Shown: positions 33,549 through 45,825, counted from the first letter of the stretch. The stretch: DNA of 64,000 bases from Bombyx mori (GCF_030269925.1 NC_085132.1:3060501-3124500), one strand, 5' to 3'. Numbers and translations: made by a program. Notes: generated by a model from the sequence alone, not told the origin.

Positions 33549-36500
33549 TTAAAATTTGTAGCCTTTTACTGCATTAGCCATTAATGCGGCCGCAATGTAA
33601 TGCATGTTCTCAATCGCGTTGAAAGTTCTAGAATTTAAATGACAGAATAGCTTGTCGTCGACCTCCTCGCCACGAGGACACGTGTGGAAGAACAACCAGC
33701 TACAGCACGTATTTCTTTGTATATCCTGAAAAAAAAACGAAAATAATAATGATAATAATCAATGTAACAGAAAAATGATATTCGCCCGTGATCATAAAAA
33801 CTTAAGTATTCGAAACGTCAGAAGTAATATTATGTATTATGATGAAAAATACCTATTTAATTCACGATGAATTTGGTTTTAAGAAAGCTTAACAGCCTGG
33901 CCACGGGACATTCGCCGATGCGAATATTCGCGCGGTGCGAACGGCGAAGCGTCTAGCGACTAAAACAAGCGCATAGAAATGTACCTAACAAGCCACGCGC
34001 ACCGGCGACCGGCGAAGCGACCGGCGAAATGTACCGAGCGAATCGCGCGATGCGGCGGGCGAGCAAAACAAATGCATGAATACGGACGGCGCGAGCCACG
34101 GAGTCGAGCGGTAGTCGCGGCGAATAGTGCAGTGATTAAATGAGTTTAGTTGTTTTCGCCGCGAAAAATTAACGCCGAAATTTTTATATTTTTTATTTAT
34201 TTTTTATTTTATATTTTTAAAGTCGTCGTGGCCTAACGGACGTCCGGTGCAATCGTGTTGAGCGATGCACCGGTGTTCGAATATCAGGCGGGTACCAATT
34301 TTTGTAATGAAATACGTACTCAACAACACTCAACGTTCACGATTGATTTCCACGGTGAAGGAATAACATCGTGTGATAAAAATGAAATCTTCAAAATAAT
34401 AATTTGCGTAATTACTGGTGGTAGGACCTCTTGTGAGTCTACACGGGTGGGTACTACCACCCTGCCTATTTCTGCCGTGAAGTAGTAATGCGTTTCGGTT
34501 TGAAGGGTGAGGCAGCCATTATAACTATACTTGAGACCTTAGAACTTATATCTCAAGGTGGGTGGCGCATTTACGTTGTGGATGTCTATGGGCTCCAGTA
34601 ACCACTTAACACAAGGTGGGCTGTGAGCTCGTCCACCCATCTAAGCAATAAAAAAATAAAATAGCTGAAATACTAGCTAGACCAGCTATTTGGAAGTCTA
34701 GCCACCCAAAGTATTTCTCGTACTTCTTGTGGAATTCTCCATCTATAGGTATACTCCGATTCTTATTCAAATCATGTACTTCACAATCTTTTCCAAATAA
34801 TAGGTCCTGAACCAAAAAACTATTAATTTGTAAGCAATATCGAGATAATTTCGATATAGACATTTCGCTGTCGGACTTCCTTACTAGTCGCGGCGGCGAA
34901 CGTGAGTACCCGTGGCCTGCAAACGGTGCTGCGCGAATGGTCGCCTCGCCCACCGCTTCGCTGTTCGCACCGCCGATCCCCGTGGCCAGGCCGTAAGTGT
35001 CGGATTGATCGAAAGGGTTGCTATCGGCCAATTGTTTTCAGAGCTTCTTTGCAACTATTGAGCACGATTTCAGTGAAAAGATTTTAAAAGCACCGTCACG
35101 AACCATTAGTGTATGTCCAGATACTAAATTAAATTTAATTCCAATTAAAAACATCGAACTGTTGATGTTAATAAAACCCTCTAATTACATAGATAAATGT
35201 CGCGTATTAAGGGAAATGTCGCTTAAGCCAAATATCCTTTCACCCCTCGATATTAATATCACCCCTATTTTAACACTAGTTTCACCTAAAACCTTAAGAT
35301 TCAAATTTACGATTTTCGATTGCTAAAACAGTTCTGAGAGGTTGGAGGTGTGAGCGCAGAACAATGGGTTCGGTGTGCTCCTTTGTTTGTTATTGTCCTT
35401 GGGCATCGTGAACCACGAGGTAGGTCGTAAGATTATGAACACCATCGTCAGACATCATAGGGCCGAATAGGGTGATCGAGCTTAGCAAACGAAAACGAAT
35501 GACAGTTCTTAGGACGGAGGCACCGCTCTTCGAGAAGGCTGGTTGATAAGTGTGATGGCGTCTACGCACAGAACACTATTATTTATTTCTAGCGAAGCGT
35601 CTACGCGCCTCCATCGGCTAGGTTCGGTCGTAGCACGAAGTTAACCGAGTTCCGACGATACCGCAATAGGCATGATGACTAATTTTCAATATCTATTCTA
35701 TGATATTCAGAAGTATCTATAAAAATATATCATATTTCTGTAGAAAATACAGGTTTCATGCAATAAAATGAAATTTAAATTTAAAGTTTTTATTTCGCGC
35801 TAAAACGCTGTTCAGTGTCATGGCGTCGATCCTTACGTCACGGATTAGTAAACTTCAGTACGTTTTTTTTTTTTTTTTTTTTATGATTGAAAGTTTACTG
35901 CTGGCCCGAAGGCCTTTCCAGTTTCACCAGGACAGGTGGGCGAGCAAAGGCTCAGCCAAGAGGGGTGGGATTTGCTAACAACTGCCCGAGCGCCTCCGAA
36001 GGAGACCTAATAACTCAAGAGCAATTGTTTCGCGAATGAATCTACTACCGGATCGGAATCGCGACCCGCTGAGAAGATCCGGCGAGAAACTCAGCGGGCT
36101 GATGCATGGGTTAGGTTGCACGTCGAGTTCGACGAGTACGGTTACCGGGGTCCCTAAGCCTGCCCCTAGTATTAGAGCTGAAGGTATCTAATGCAAAGGT
36201 TATTGGATCTGATGGATCCGTAAGGACGTGTCTAGGGCGTCGACGGTGACTGGCTCCTGCATGATCAGGATTCGGGGAGTAGTCAGCGGCGGCAACGATA
36301 AGGCGATTATCATGACGCATAGCCTACTTCAGTACGTCAATAGTAAACAGATGCTTGATGAACTTCAGTACGTCAATAGTAAACATTAGATGATTGATGA
36401 ACTACGATTATAAAATGTATTTTAGCGACAGGTAAAGCGAAAACAATAGTTTTTCTGTTAACATTGCAGTGATCGCGCGTAAGCTCAAACGAAACAAGAT

Positions 36501-36982
36501 GACGTTTATTAAGGTGTGACGTAATTCACTCTGATTGGTGTTTAAGCTATCATGGCTGATTGTTGTATTTTGTAGATTTATTTTAACAAATAAATCATCA
36601 ATCTCGTCATTAATATGAAAATAAATACATTTTTCAAAATCCTTGAATCCTGTTTCATTAGATCAATTTAATATTTTGGCGATACTTGACTACTGTCATC
36701 ATGCCTTCTCTCGGGAATCGTGCTGCGTTTCGTTTAGCTACCAAACTAATAACCGTCATAAAATATACATGCGACGGAATAAAAAATACTACAAGATAAA
36801 CTCACTTCAATCGAAAATTTAAATAGTTCAATTTTATCCCTATGCTTTGTGGTTGGACCAGCGATGACGACGCACGTATTTTTCAAAACATCGTTTTTAT
36901 CGCTGCACTGCTTTACTTCCGTTGCCGACTGTGCTGTCAACTCTTCGCTGCTTTTGTAAAGGAGCGGGCTCACTGGACATTT
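33549..36982 (-). CDS. Last two exons of an unrecognised gene
   Basis: Two 177-bp exons, both starting and ending in phase 0: 36982-36806 and 33725-33549. Splice sites are good (GTGCAG and GAA/GTGAGT; TTTTTTTTTCAG before GATATA). The joined frame gives 117 aa and stops at TAA 33551-33549. The first exon contains a charged stretch and DVLKNTCVVIAGP; the second has several Cys (NTCCSWLFFHTC) and ends NAVKGYKF. The 3.1-kb intron between them holds a LINE, a Harbinger-type element and a Bm1. DVLKNT recurs in the exon at 40582-40434, which suggests a common gene or exon duplication, but that exon ends in phase 2 and cannot join directly. The GYKF ending weakly recalls the C-terminal domain of FP25K/LINE-ORF1 proteins; this is a guess. 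Exons upstream of 36982 were not placed. Confidence 0.5.
33893..34993. mobile_element. PIF/Harbinger-type DNA transposon remnant with a nested Bm1
   Basis: Terminal inverted repeats start CAGCCTGGCCACGGG (left) and CGGCCTGGCCACGGG (right, reverse strand); both arms then contain GGTGCGAACnGCGAAGCG. A 3-bp TAA flanks both ends (33890-33892, 34994-34996), the PIF/Harbinger hallmark. On the minus strand, a frame entering from the right arm (35031 down) includes a possible splice acceptor (GGTTCAG) and then QDLLFGKDCEVHDLNKNRS, weakly like the start of a Harbinger nuclease (VH.LN..R). Bm1 at 34221-34660 interrupts it. The ends are strikingly GC-rich. Confidence 0.75.
34221..34660 (+). mobile_element. 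Full-length Bm1 SINE nested in the Harbinger element
   Basis: Head AGTCGTCGTGGCCTAACGG, B-box-like GTGTTCGAATA, body and A tail. Confidence 0.93.
35863..36325 (-). mobile_element. BMC1-like LINE end with 11-bp target duplication
   Basis: Long poly(T) at the left, then inverted LINE sequence including ATCCGGCGAGAAACTCAGCG. ACTTCAGTACG occurs at 35852-35862 and 36326-36336. Confidence 0.75.
36326..36396. repeat. 35-bp tandem duplication beside the LINE
   Basis: CTTCAGTACGTCAATAGTAA followed by ACA..GATG.TTGATGAA occurs twice, at about 36327 and 36362. Confidence 0.7.
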
Positions 36983-37190
36983 CTGCACAAATAAATTAAA
37001 TGTATATATTAATTATACCGAAGTAGACGTCTATTTCAATCGTGTCATTGTCAATCTTTATTGATGATCTTAAACTCATCAGTGGAAAGGCACCTTATTA
37101 TAAGACGATAAATTGACTTGATAAACGATTATCCGTACCTACATCATTTGCTTTTGATCAAACTTTGACACAAGCAATCTTACTGGTGGT

Positions 37191-37424
37191 AGGACCTCTT
37201 GTGAGTCCGCGCGGGTAGGTACCACCACCCGGCCTATTTCTACCGTGAAGCAGTAATGCGTTTCGGTTTGAAGGGTGGGATAGCCGTTGTGAGACCTTAG
37301 AACTTATATCTCAAGGTGGGTGGCGCATTTACGTTGAAGATGTCTATGGGCTCCAGTAACCACAACACCAGGTGGGCTGTGAGCTCGTCCACATATCTAA
37401 GCAATAAAAAAAAAAAAAAAAAAA
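37191..37424 (+). mobile_element. Bm1 SINE
   Basis: Small internal deletions; long A tail of about 20. Confidence 0.9.
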
Positions 37425-37740
37425 CAAGCAATTAGGACTGTTAATAAAAGCGTAGGTTAGTTACATATAGATATGTATTAGGATTCAATATATAGTTCGT
37501 ATTTGACAGTGTTAACAGTATTCAAAAGAGACGCTACTATTTTTTACCAAATATTTTAATCATAAATTGTGTTCACCTCACAGCAACATTTAAACTTGAA
37601 GTTTGCTCCCAACATTGGACAGAGTAGTAAGTAGGAGTTGAGTATGGGATGGGGTGGTCCCATATATGACACGTTGACGCATCTCATACTGCCAAATTCT
37701 TCCTATAATGTAACAAATTATGTAAATTTTCTCGTTTTCT

Positions 37741-37846
37741 GTTTTTTTTTTTATTTATTGCCTTTGTAGGCAGACGAGCATACGGCCCACCTGATGGTGA
37801 GTGGTTACCGTCGCCCATGGACTTCAGCAATGCCAAGGGCAGAATG
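37741..37846 (-). mobile_element. Second lepidopteran SINE family, truncated
   Basis: Poly(T), GCCTTTGTAGGCAGACGAGC..AATGCCAAGGGCAGA. Confidence 0.75.
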
Positions 37847-37849
37847 TTT

Positions 37850-39110
37850 ATTGAATGAACGAAATTTAATGTCAAACAATGTCGAGTTTTTGTCTACATT
37901 AATTTTAACTTAATTATCCCTCACTCACGTGTATATTATATTATTTTCGAACTTACGTACGAATATTTAGTTTGGTATAAAATATTGAAACAAATACAAA
38001 ATGGCGGTGGGCCATTGAATGTGCTCCGCGCTTGAAAAAATATATTTGAATGTTTTTGTTGTATTTGTCTTTGTTCAAAACATAATAAATATATGCGATC
38101 GATATTACTTATTATTATATTACTTATTTGGTCACAACACTACAACTATAAAATTGGAACTGTCATCGAGAAAATAAAGAAATGGATATAGTATACCTAG
38201 GTAATGTTACATTGTAATATTCTACGCTTTTCGCAAGCTACATGAAATTTTAAATCAATGTTTTGCGAAGTTTTTAATGTTTATTCACAGAAAAAATGTC
38301 ATAGCTAACAATTATAGCCATAATAGTGGCCAAAGATTGTATGCTTGCGTGGGTCCTTGATCTCATGCAGATGACAGGAACTAGGGATTTCTCAGCGAAC
38401 CTCTGAACGCACATGTGTGTAGTGGTGGACACGAAAATTACATCGGACATGAACGAGAATATGCTGAAATGTTCAAGATTATTTATTTTTAAACAACTAA
38501 ACTTTTTGAAGTACGCGATATTATGAGCTTTTTCAACGTGATGGGAAAATCATTCACTAATTCGATACGACACTATCATGTCCCCCTTTAGCTGTAGGAT
38601 GAGTGTGAATATACATCACAACTGTAATGAAGTGGATATTAAATATGTACATAAATGCTATATTTTCTATGTAAACTATACGTTCATTGCGAAACCTATG
38701 CGCTCTGTTATTTAAAAGTCATAATATGTTCTATCACTGATTTTTACAGAACGTCACGCAGGTATGCAACGGAAGAAGACATCAAACTACTATTGAAATT
38801 AAGTACTTGTCAAATGTCAGTAGTAGTAGTTGTTGTATTTTTCCAACTGGAAAGGCAAATGTATCATACCATACGGCCTAATATTTTATATTTTTTTTGT
38901 GAAAAATGTTAATAGGAATTGAAATGAAATGAAAAGAATTTGGAACATTAATCAAATAGCTTGAAATTAAATTAGTCAATTCAATTGGCAAAATATTAGT
39001 CATTTACAATTTAGAAATCTAAACATAATGTGACTATCAACACTGAGGTTTGAGATTGACATTCGACAGACTTTTGGCGGGAACATATCTTCCTTTTTCC
39101 CTTACTCTAA
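37850..39110. other. AT-rich stretch, no gene seen
   Basis: Only short frames; part (38800-38870) matches 30785-30830 inverted. Confidence 0.5.
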
Positions 39111-39112
39111 TG

Positions 39113-39996
39113 CCCGTATCTTTAGACGTTTCGTAAAATAGTCCTCCACTCTTAACTCATCCGATGATGCTCAAGAATTCCCTCCAAACTTACTCGAGTT
39201 TGGTATTTTTAGTCGACCATTACAATATTCCTCAACTGTCCTCGAGTGAGGTAATAATGATGAAAATTTGATCAAGCTAGCATCAAACCCATAGACTTCT
39301 GTAGTCTATGGTCATTGTTTAATGTCAAAGTCAAGCTGCCGCTGTCTGTTTGCAACTAGATGAACTTGTTTGATGTATTAGTTGCTGAGTTATTCGTAAA
39401 TATGTGTGCGTGTGGTAAATCTGAAAGTGTATTATTTATTTTCTAACCTATTATTATTTTAGATTTCGGATCCGGCTTTGTATTTTTATTCGCCGCTTTT
39501 GTGTGATTTTGGTTGCATCGTGTTGTTGAAGTGCTTTTCCACAACCACCAGTTTATTATTATATAAATAAAACTTATAATCGCATTGACTTTATTTATCA
39601 GGTAGTAAGCAAAATATGACTCTTATGTAGGTAAATAAAATAAACTTCGTTTCAAATGTCTAACCTCGAACTATTTACTTTATTAATAAATATTATCAAA
39701 ATTAAATTATCAAAATATGCGGGAATCATGCACACACATGCCATTGCACAACAATATCATATATTTCCATTTGCGGTCCACATACTATTTGGATATTGAT
39801 AGAAAACCAGCCTTGAGGAACGTTCAAGGTACGTCGCGACGTACCTTGACTTGACAGTTCGCTTACTTCACTCCAGTTAGGAAAATTTTCCAAGGACGTT
39901 TGAGTGGAGTTTATTTTTACGACTAAGCATACCAAAACGCGCGTTGGAGGTTGAGTCGAGTCGAGTTAAGCTCGTGTGAACGACTAAAGATACGGG
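39113..39996. mobile_element. Inverted-repeat element with CCCGTATCTTTAG ends
   Basis: The left CCCGTATCTTTAGACGTT pairs with the right AACGACTAAAGATACGGG (one mismatch), 884 bp apart. Inner segments (TTTGGTATTTTTAGTCG and CGACTAAGCATACCAAAA) are inverted too. It contains the perfect palindrome at 39824-39849. No intact gene. Confidence 0.55.
39824..39849. other. Perfect 26-bp palindrome
   Basis: The half-site TCAAGGTACGTCG is followed at once by its exact reverse complement, with no spacer. It lies inside the inverted-repeat element 39113-39996. Confidence 0.9.
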
Positions 39997-40433
39997 TGTC
40001 AGTCTCGGAAATCTAAAGTTTTATATTTGTATAAATATAAGCAAGACTTATAAATTAGTTCGCCAAAAAAGTTTCACTTCTGACATGTGTACTTTGTACG
40101 CACGCACTTTTTTTTTTAAATCTGGTTAAATATATAATAAATTAAAAGCCCTGCTACAATGACTCAGGCATACGAAAACGGCCTCGTGAACTTTCCATTC
40201 CGTTTCTTCGTCAGTGTATGCCCTCTTCATACTGAACTGTAGTATCTTTTTTCAGCCTACATTCGAGTCGAATAATTCTCGGTTTTGGCAAAAGCTCTTG
40301 CTAATTTATGCTCTTAACTACAGCCAATGAATACGTCATATTACTTGACCACAGACACGCGAAGTTTGGGTCGGTTTTAAAATTATTTAATATATTATGG
40401 TAGTTTTAACTTCAAATTGTCTGCACTTCATAC

Positions 40434-40582
40434 CTGCCATTATAGTCATGATCCCAAACTACTCGATCCGTAATATTGACGTCAAAAGCTCCGAGTAGTG
40501 TAGCAGCTTTTGATACGGCCATATTTAAGATTGGCTCGTTCACCTCTTGCAAAATCATCACTTTTGTATTTTTCAAGACATC
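40434..40582 (-). CDS. Isolated exon, possibly of the same unrecognised gene
   Basis: A 149-bp open segment with acceptor AAAATCAG before GATGTCTTG and donor GTATGA. Only one frame is open across it. The 49 codons begin DVLKNTKVMILQEVNEPI and end DRVVWDHDYNG. The start repeats the DVLKNT..V.I motif of the exon at 36982-36806. It ends in phase 2, while the next downstream exon found starts in phase 0, so another exon is missing or this is a relic of a duplicated gene. It lies just left of a long inverted-repeat element (40618-41430). Confidence 0.4.
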
Positions 40583-40617
40583 CTGATTTTTTAATGAAAC
40601 ACAAAATTGTTAAATTT

Positions 40618-41430
40618 CCTTTCGATTATTTCTAAATAATTTGGACAGTGACATCTTGCCAACGAAAAATGTACAGTACCCGACAATAAATATTGCATAT
40701 CGGTCTTTGGAAAGTGAGTCGGCTAATTTCGGCTTCGGTGTTATGCACTACCTATCAGTGTGCTTAGTTCGAGTTTTCAAATTTGTATGGAGTTGGAACA
40801 GCGCTTCTAGGGTTTCAAGAAGTTAAAGAAAACTCTCACTAAGCATAATGTCGTTTGTTGGACGTTCTTCTAGTGCAATCGGACTGTTATTGTTTTGTGC
40901 GACAGAGATAGCGCTCTGCGGAGCCGAAATTAGCCGACAATTTTTTTTTTTTTTTAATTGCTTAGACGAGTGGACGAGCTATAGCCCACATGGTGTTAAG
41001 TGGTTACTGAAGCCCATAGACATCTACAACGGCTGCCCCACCCTTCAAACCGAAACGCATTACTGCTTCACGGCAGAAGTAGGTAGGGTGGTGGTACTTA
41101 CCCGTGCGGACTCACAAGAGGTCTTACCACTAGTAATTACGCAAATTATAGTTTTGCGGGATTATTACACGATGTTATTCCTTCACCGTGGAAGTCAATC
41201 GTGAACAGTTGTCAAGTACGTATTTCATTAGAAAAATTGGTACCCGTCTGCGGGATTCGAACACCAGTGCATCGTTAGATACGAATGCACCGGACGTCTT
41301 GTTCGTTAAGCCATGACGACTTCAACTATCTCTTTCCAAAGACCGATGTGCAATATTTACTGTCGGGTACTGTACATTTTTTGTTGGCAAGACGCCACTG
41401 TCCAAATTATTTAGAAATATTTTCCAAAGG
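40618..41430. mobile_element. Foldback/MITE element with about 120-bp inverted arms, right arm split by Bm1
   Basis: The left arm 40618-40740 (including TTTGGACAGTG, CTTGCCAACG, ATGTACAGTACCCGAC, TCGGTCTTTGGAAAG, GTCGGCTAATTTCGGCT) is matched in inverse order by 40919-40938 plus 41326-41430. A Bm1 (40941-41325) sits inside the right arm. The loop (40741-40918) has no recognisable gene. Confidence 0.75.
40941..41325 (-). mobile_element. Near full-length Bm1 SINE in a foldback arm
   Basis: Includes the tRNA head (CGGACGTCTT..CATGACGACTT) but lacks about 60 bp of body. Confidence 0.9.
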
Positions 41431-41492
41431 TACCTATCCAATGAGCAATATTTATAGTCAGATACTTCTATATTTATTTCTTCAACTAGCGG

Positions 41493-41692
41493 CCCGCCCC
41501 GGCTAGGTTACATTATAGGAGTTTCAGTAAGGATCCCTAATTTTTTTGAAAATATAATAAATATAGCCTATGTCACCCGGGGATAGCATAGCTTTCCAAC
41601 AGTGAAAGAATTTTTCAAATCTGTTCAGTAGTTTCAGAGCCTATTCAAAACAAACAAACAAATCTTTCCCCTTTACAATATAAGTATAAGTA
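41493..41692 (-). mobile_element. Helitron-like repeat, CTAGCGGCCCGCCCCGGCT end
   Basis: The left end read on the minus strand is GGGGCGGGCCGCTAG. The body AGCCTATGTCACCCGGG..TTCAGTAGTTTC..CAAACAAACAAATC is shared with 47660-47846. Confidence 0.55.
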
Positions 41693-42403
41693 TATATTAT
41701 ATATTGAAAATAACACTTCCGGCATATTTACAATGATGTCTCGGCAATTATGAAGAGATCGCTGCTGACCAGTGCAGATTCATGAAACATAAAAAGTGGT
41801 AGGTATGTTATGAATTTTGGGAACAAATTCGTTCATTAACATCTGCGCAAAATATCGCATCAAAATTTTTAAACGTACAAATATCAAAACTGTTCGATTA
41901 CAGAGGAGGGATTATTCAATATTTGGGTTTCAATGCAGTTTTAATAGAAAGACGGAAGCCTTAATTATAATAAACAGCCAATAAGATATATATTTACAAT
42001 TCTTTTCTGATGTGTGTTCCGATATTTACATTTTAAATTAATGGCGCTAGTAATAACATCGAGGACCATTTCAGCAGTCCACTGTTTGAAACATATTAGG
42101 TGTTGAGGTTTCGGACATCTAGGAAAATAAGGAAAATAAGTAAAATTAGCGTAGTCTGCAGGCGGTAAAGTATATCTATGATGACTAGATTACATCATTC
42201 AATTAAATGAAAATGATTTATTTCAGAAACGAGTTTCTAAAGAATCATTGAAAGATAATGCAAATTACCATTTAAATATCAATATTTCTAAATAAATAAT
42301 AAGTATATAGTAATACTGGATACTATATATACTAGGTATCCGGCTAAGACTATGGATAATGTATCAGGTCAAGATCTTACAAAAAAAAGCCACTTAAGCT
42401 ACC

Positions 42404-42645
42404 TTTTTTTTTATTGCTTAGATGGGTGGACGTCCACACAGCCCACCTGGTGTTAAGTGGTTACTGGAGTCCATAGACATCTACAACGTAAATGCGCCAC
42501 CCACCTTGAGATATCAGTTCTAAGGTCTCAAGTATAGTTACAACGGCTGCCTCGCCCTTCAAGCCGAAACGCATTACTGCTTCACGGCAGAAATAGGCAG
42601 GGTGGTGGTACCGTCCCGTGCGGAGTCTCAAGAGGTCCTACCACC
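42404..42645 (-). mobile_element. Bm1 SINE
   Basis: Antisense, poly(T) to GGTCCTACCACC. Confidence 0.92.
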
Positions 42646-43052
42646 TTGAGCTCATAGTTATTTCTATTCTGATTTCCAATCTTTAAGTACACAGCAGAGT
42701 TCAGATAAGTAGACCTATGTAAATCAAGTTAAATACTACTTATCGTAATATCAATGTTTTCATAGGGTATTGGCAAATAAACATTAAATTCATTTAAGCC
42801 AATATGAGAATAAAATATTATTGAGTATCGTGAAACTGAATGGAGTATTGGATGGAGTATTTGCCTTTTACCTCACCATCTAATGGTACTTGAGCACTGG
42901 GATATTTTAAAACCTTCAGTCCTATTTAGAGCAAGTCTTCGAAGGTAGATATTGCCGACGTTTAGACTAAATCAAACCTCAAATTTCTTGGCACTGTCGT
43001 TTCCTTTGAAAGCGTTTGAGGCAAAAACTTGCAGTGTCGTTTTTTTTACTTT

Positions 43053-43500
43053 TTTTTATTTTTTTATTGCTTAGATGGATGGACGAGCTCACAGCCCACC
43101 TGGTGTTAAGTGGTTACTGGAGCCCATAGACATCTAGAACGTAAATGCGCCACCCACCTTGAGATATAAGTTCTAAGGTCTCAAATATAGTTACAACGGC
43201 TGCCCCACCCTTCAAACCGAAACGCATTACTGCTTCACGGCAGAAATAGGCAGGGCGGTGGTACCTACCCGTGCGGACTCACAAGAGGTCCTACCACCAG
43301 TAATTACGCAAATTATAATTTTGCGGGTTTGATTTTTATTGCACGATGTTATTCCTTCACCGTGGAGGTCAATCGTGAACATTTGTTGAGTACGTATTTC
43401 ATTAGAAAAATTGGTACCCGCCAGCGAGATTCGAACACCGGTGCATCACTCGATACGAATGCACCGGATGTCTTATCCTTTAGGCCACGACGACTTCAAC
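43053..43500 (-). mobile_element. Full-length Bm1 SINE
   Basis: Antisense; reaches the head (GATTCGAACACCGG..GGCCACGACGACTTC). Confidence 0.93.
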
Positions 43501-44082
43501 TTCACGACGACAGGATTCTAGATCAGTATTTAATAGACGAAATCAAACTTACGGCTTACAGCATTGTTGAAGTCTAAATTGTTGAACCATGGGTAAAGTT
43601 TTATTGAAACACTCAAATAATTTCATTTTCTTTATGGTACGTATTTACAGAAAATTTGTCTTTTAAATGACGTCCAATCCAAAATTGTATTTAGGTTAGT
43701 TTTCGTTAGTTAGTTAAATGATCCCTTTCATGTCCCTTTCATTGTCGCTTCTGTCATTACTTTCCGAAAAAGTATAGTTTTATTCTCATCTCTTTATAAC
43801 TAAGATCTTTTATCTGAATAAACTTTTTCCTTTCTATGTTTAGGTTCCCCCCATAATAATGTAAAAAAGATTGAAGTATTTGGAGACCTATAAAACTTGG
43901 TATCATTTTACTTAAATATTTTTTTAATACGTCATAAAACGGAAATTATTTTTATTTATGGAAAATTATTTTAAATTATAACAAAAGATCAAAATATCAT
44001 AAAAATACTTTCGTTCTGCTGAGAAGTAAATATTTTCGAATCAAAATAATTAGTTTTAGGTAATAAGTTTAACTTTCCAATT

Positions 44083-44170
44083 TTGCAACACCCACATCAA
44101 TATACATCGAATATACCTACACGATTTGCAACACCCACATCAATATACATCGAATATACCTACACGATGG
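44083..44170. repeat. 44-bp exact tandem duplication
   Basis: GCAACACCCACATCAATATA..TACACGAT occurs twice back to back. Confidence 0.9.
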
Positions 44171-44757
44171 ATTTAAAATTTGGTCACGTTGCCTCAATCG
44201 TGCTTGCAAGGTTTTGGTTGCTAATTAGTCCGAAGTTGGGAGGTCGAATGGCGCCGAACTCCAAAGAGAATTGGAAGGTGAAAATGAATTAAAATGTCCT
44301 AAATCATTCAAAAGTCGTTACACTTATTTTGATATAAGTTTCATTACAGTTTTTTATGTTGCTTAAATGAGTGGACGGGATCATGCCCCACCTGGTGTTG
44401 GGTAGTTAGTAGTTAGTAATAGAGTAGTAGAACATTTAAAATGCGGCCACCTGCTTGACTGAAGTAAATTTTTTTTCTTTGTTCTTTTTTTTCCTTCCTG
44501 CCATCCTTCCTTACTAACCGGGAAAAAACGTCCGTAACGTAAGATTTTTATTAGTAATGGACACAGTGTACGACTTGAACTTTGTAATAACGTAGAAAAA
44601 ATAACATATATTTTTTATATTTTTATCAATAAAAAAATCATAATAAAAAATGTATATACCCGAATAATTATTTTCTTTATGCCTCGAATAGAACTTAAAA
44701 TTCATATTTTTATAATAAGGAACTTCGTTCCTATCCGGTGTCCCACGACACCACACA

Positions 44758-45000
44758 TTTTTTAGATGGGTGGACGAGCTGACAGCCCACCTGGTGTTCT
44801 ACAACGTAAATGCGCCACCCATCTCGAGATATAAGTTCTAAGGTCTCAAGTATAGTTACAGCGGCTGCCCTACCCTTCATCAAACCGAAACGCATTACTG
44901 CTTTACGGCAGAAATAGACACGGTGGTGGTACTCACAAGAGGTCCTACCACCAGTAATTACGCAAATTATAATTTTGCGGGTTTGATTTTTATTACAAGA
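44758..45000 (-). mobile_element. Bm1 SINE with deletions
   Basis: TTAGATGGGTGGACGAGC to GGGTTTGATTTTTATTACAA; joined to a Helitron-like repeat. Confidence 0.88.
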
Positions 45001-45297
45001 CTAGCTGACCCGGCAGACTTCGTAGTGTCTCAATCGATAAATAAAAGACTTAAGCTTTTCTATACAATCAACTTAAAACAAACAATACGAATCCCGGTCC
45101 GACGGGGGACACATCAAAGGAAAAACAAAATTGTTATTTTTATTTAATTCCGAGCAATTTCATATTTATCTACCTTTTAAACCTTCTCTGGACTTCCACA
45201 AACAATTCAAGACCAAAATTTGCCAAATCGGTCCAGCCGTTCTCGAGTTTTAGCAAGACTAACGAACAGCAATTAATTTTTATATAGGTATATATAG
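44999..45297 (-). mobile_element. Helitron-like repeat, CTAGCTGACCCGGCAGACTT end
   Basis: Begins CTAGCTGACCCGGCAGACTT, common in lepidopteran genomes, and runs through GGTCCAGCCGTTCTCGAGTT to TATATAGG. It joins a Bm1 on its left. Confidence 0.5.
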
Positions 45298-45307
45298 GTA
45301 CATATAG

Positions 45308-45455
45308 ATGTTATTCCTTCAGCGTGGAAGTCAATCGTAATCATTTGTACAAATTTAATTTGAGCATCTTAATAGTAAGTACATCTGTCCCACCCTACAA
45401 ACTGAACGGTCGTGGTACCTATTCGTGTGGGCTCACAAAACCTCGTACCAGCATT
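45308..45455 (-). mobile_element. Bm1 relics
   Basis: ATGTTATTCCTTCAGCGTGG and, 40 bp on, GTCCCACCCTACAAACTGAA..CTCACAAAACCTCGTACC. Confidence 0.5.
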
Positions 45456-45583
45456 GCTATAACAAGTTGTATTTAAATGCGAGTATGTTTATCATAATTA
45501 AGTACCTACCTATGAGAATACACGTTGCGATGATAAGCTCAATAATACACGTTGTAAAGCCAATAAATACTTAATACTTTTTA

Positions 45584-45825
45584 CTGGTGGTAGGACCTCT
45601 TGTGAGTCCGCGCGAGTAGGTACCACCACTCCGCCTATTTCTGCCGTGAAGCAGTAATGCGTTTCGGCTTGAAGGGTGGGGTAACCGTTGTAACTATACT
45701 TGAGACCTTAGAACTTATATCTCAAGGTGGGTTGCGCATTTACGTCGTAGATGTCTGTGGGCTCCAGTAAGCATTTAACACCAGGTGGGCTGTGAGCTCG
45801 TCCACCCGTCTAAGCAATAAAAATA
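45584..45825 (+). mobile_element. Bm1 SINE
   Basis: ACTGGTGGTAGGACC to AAGCAATAAAAATAATAATA. Confidence 0.92.

Noticed and set aside
34606..35031. 141-codon minus-strand frame as a host gene
   Set aside because: It starts in a transposon TIR and ends in an antisense Bm1; better explained as a Harbinger-type relic.
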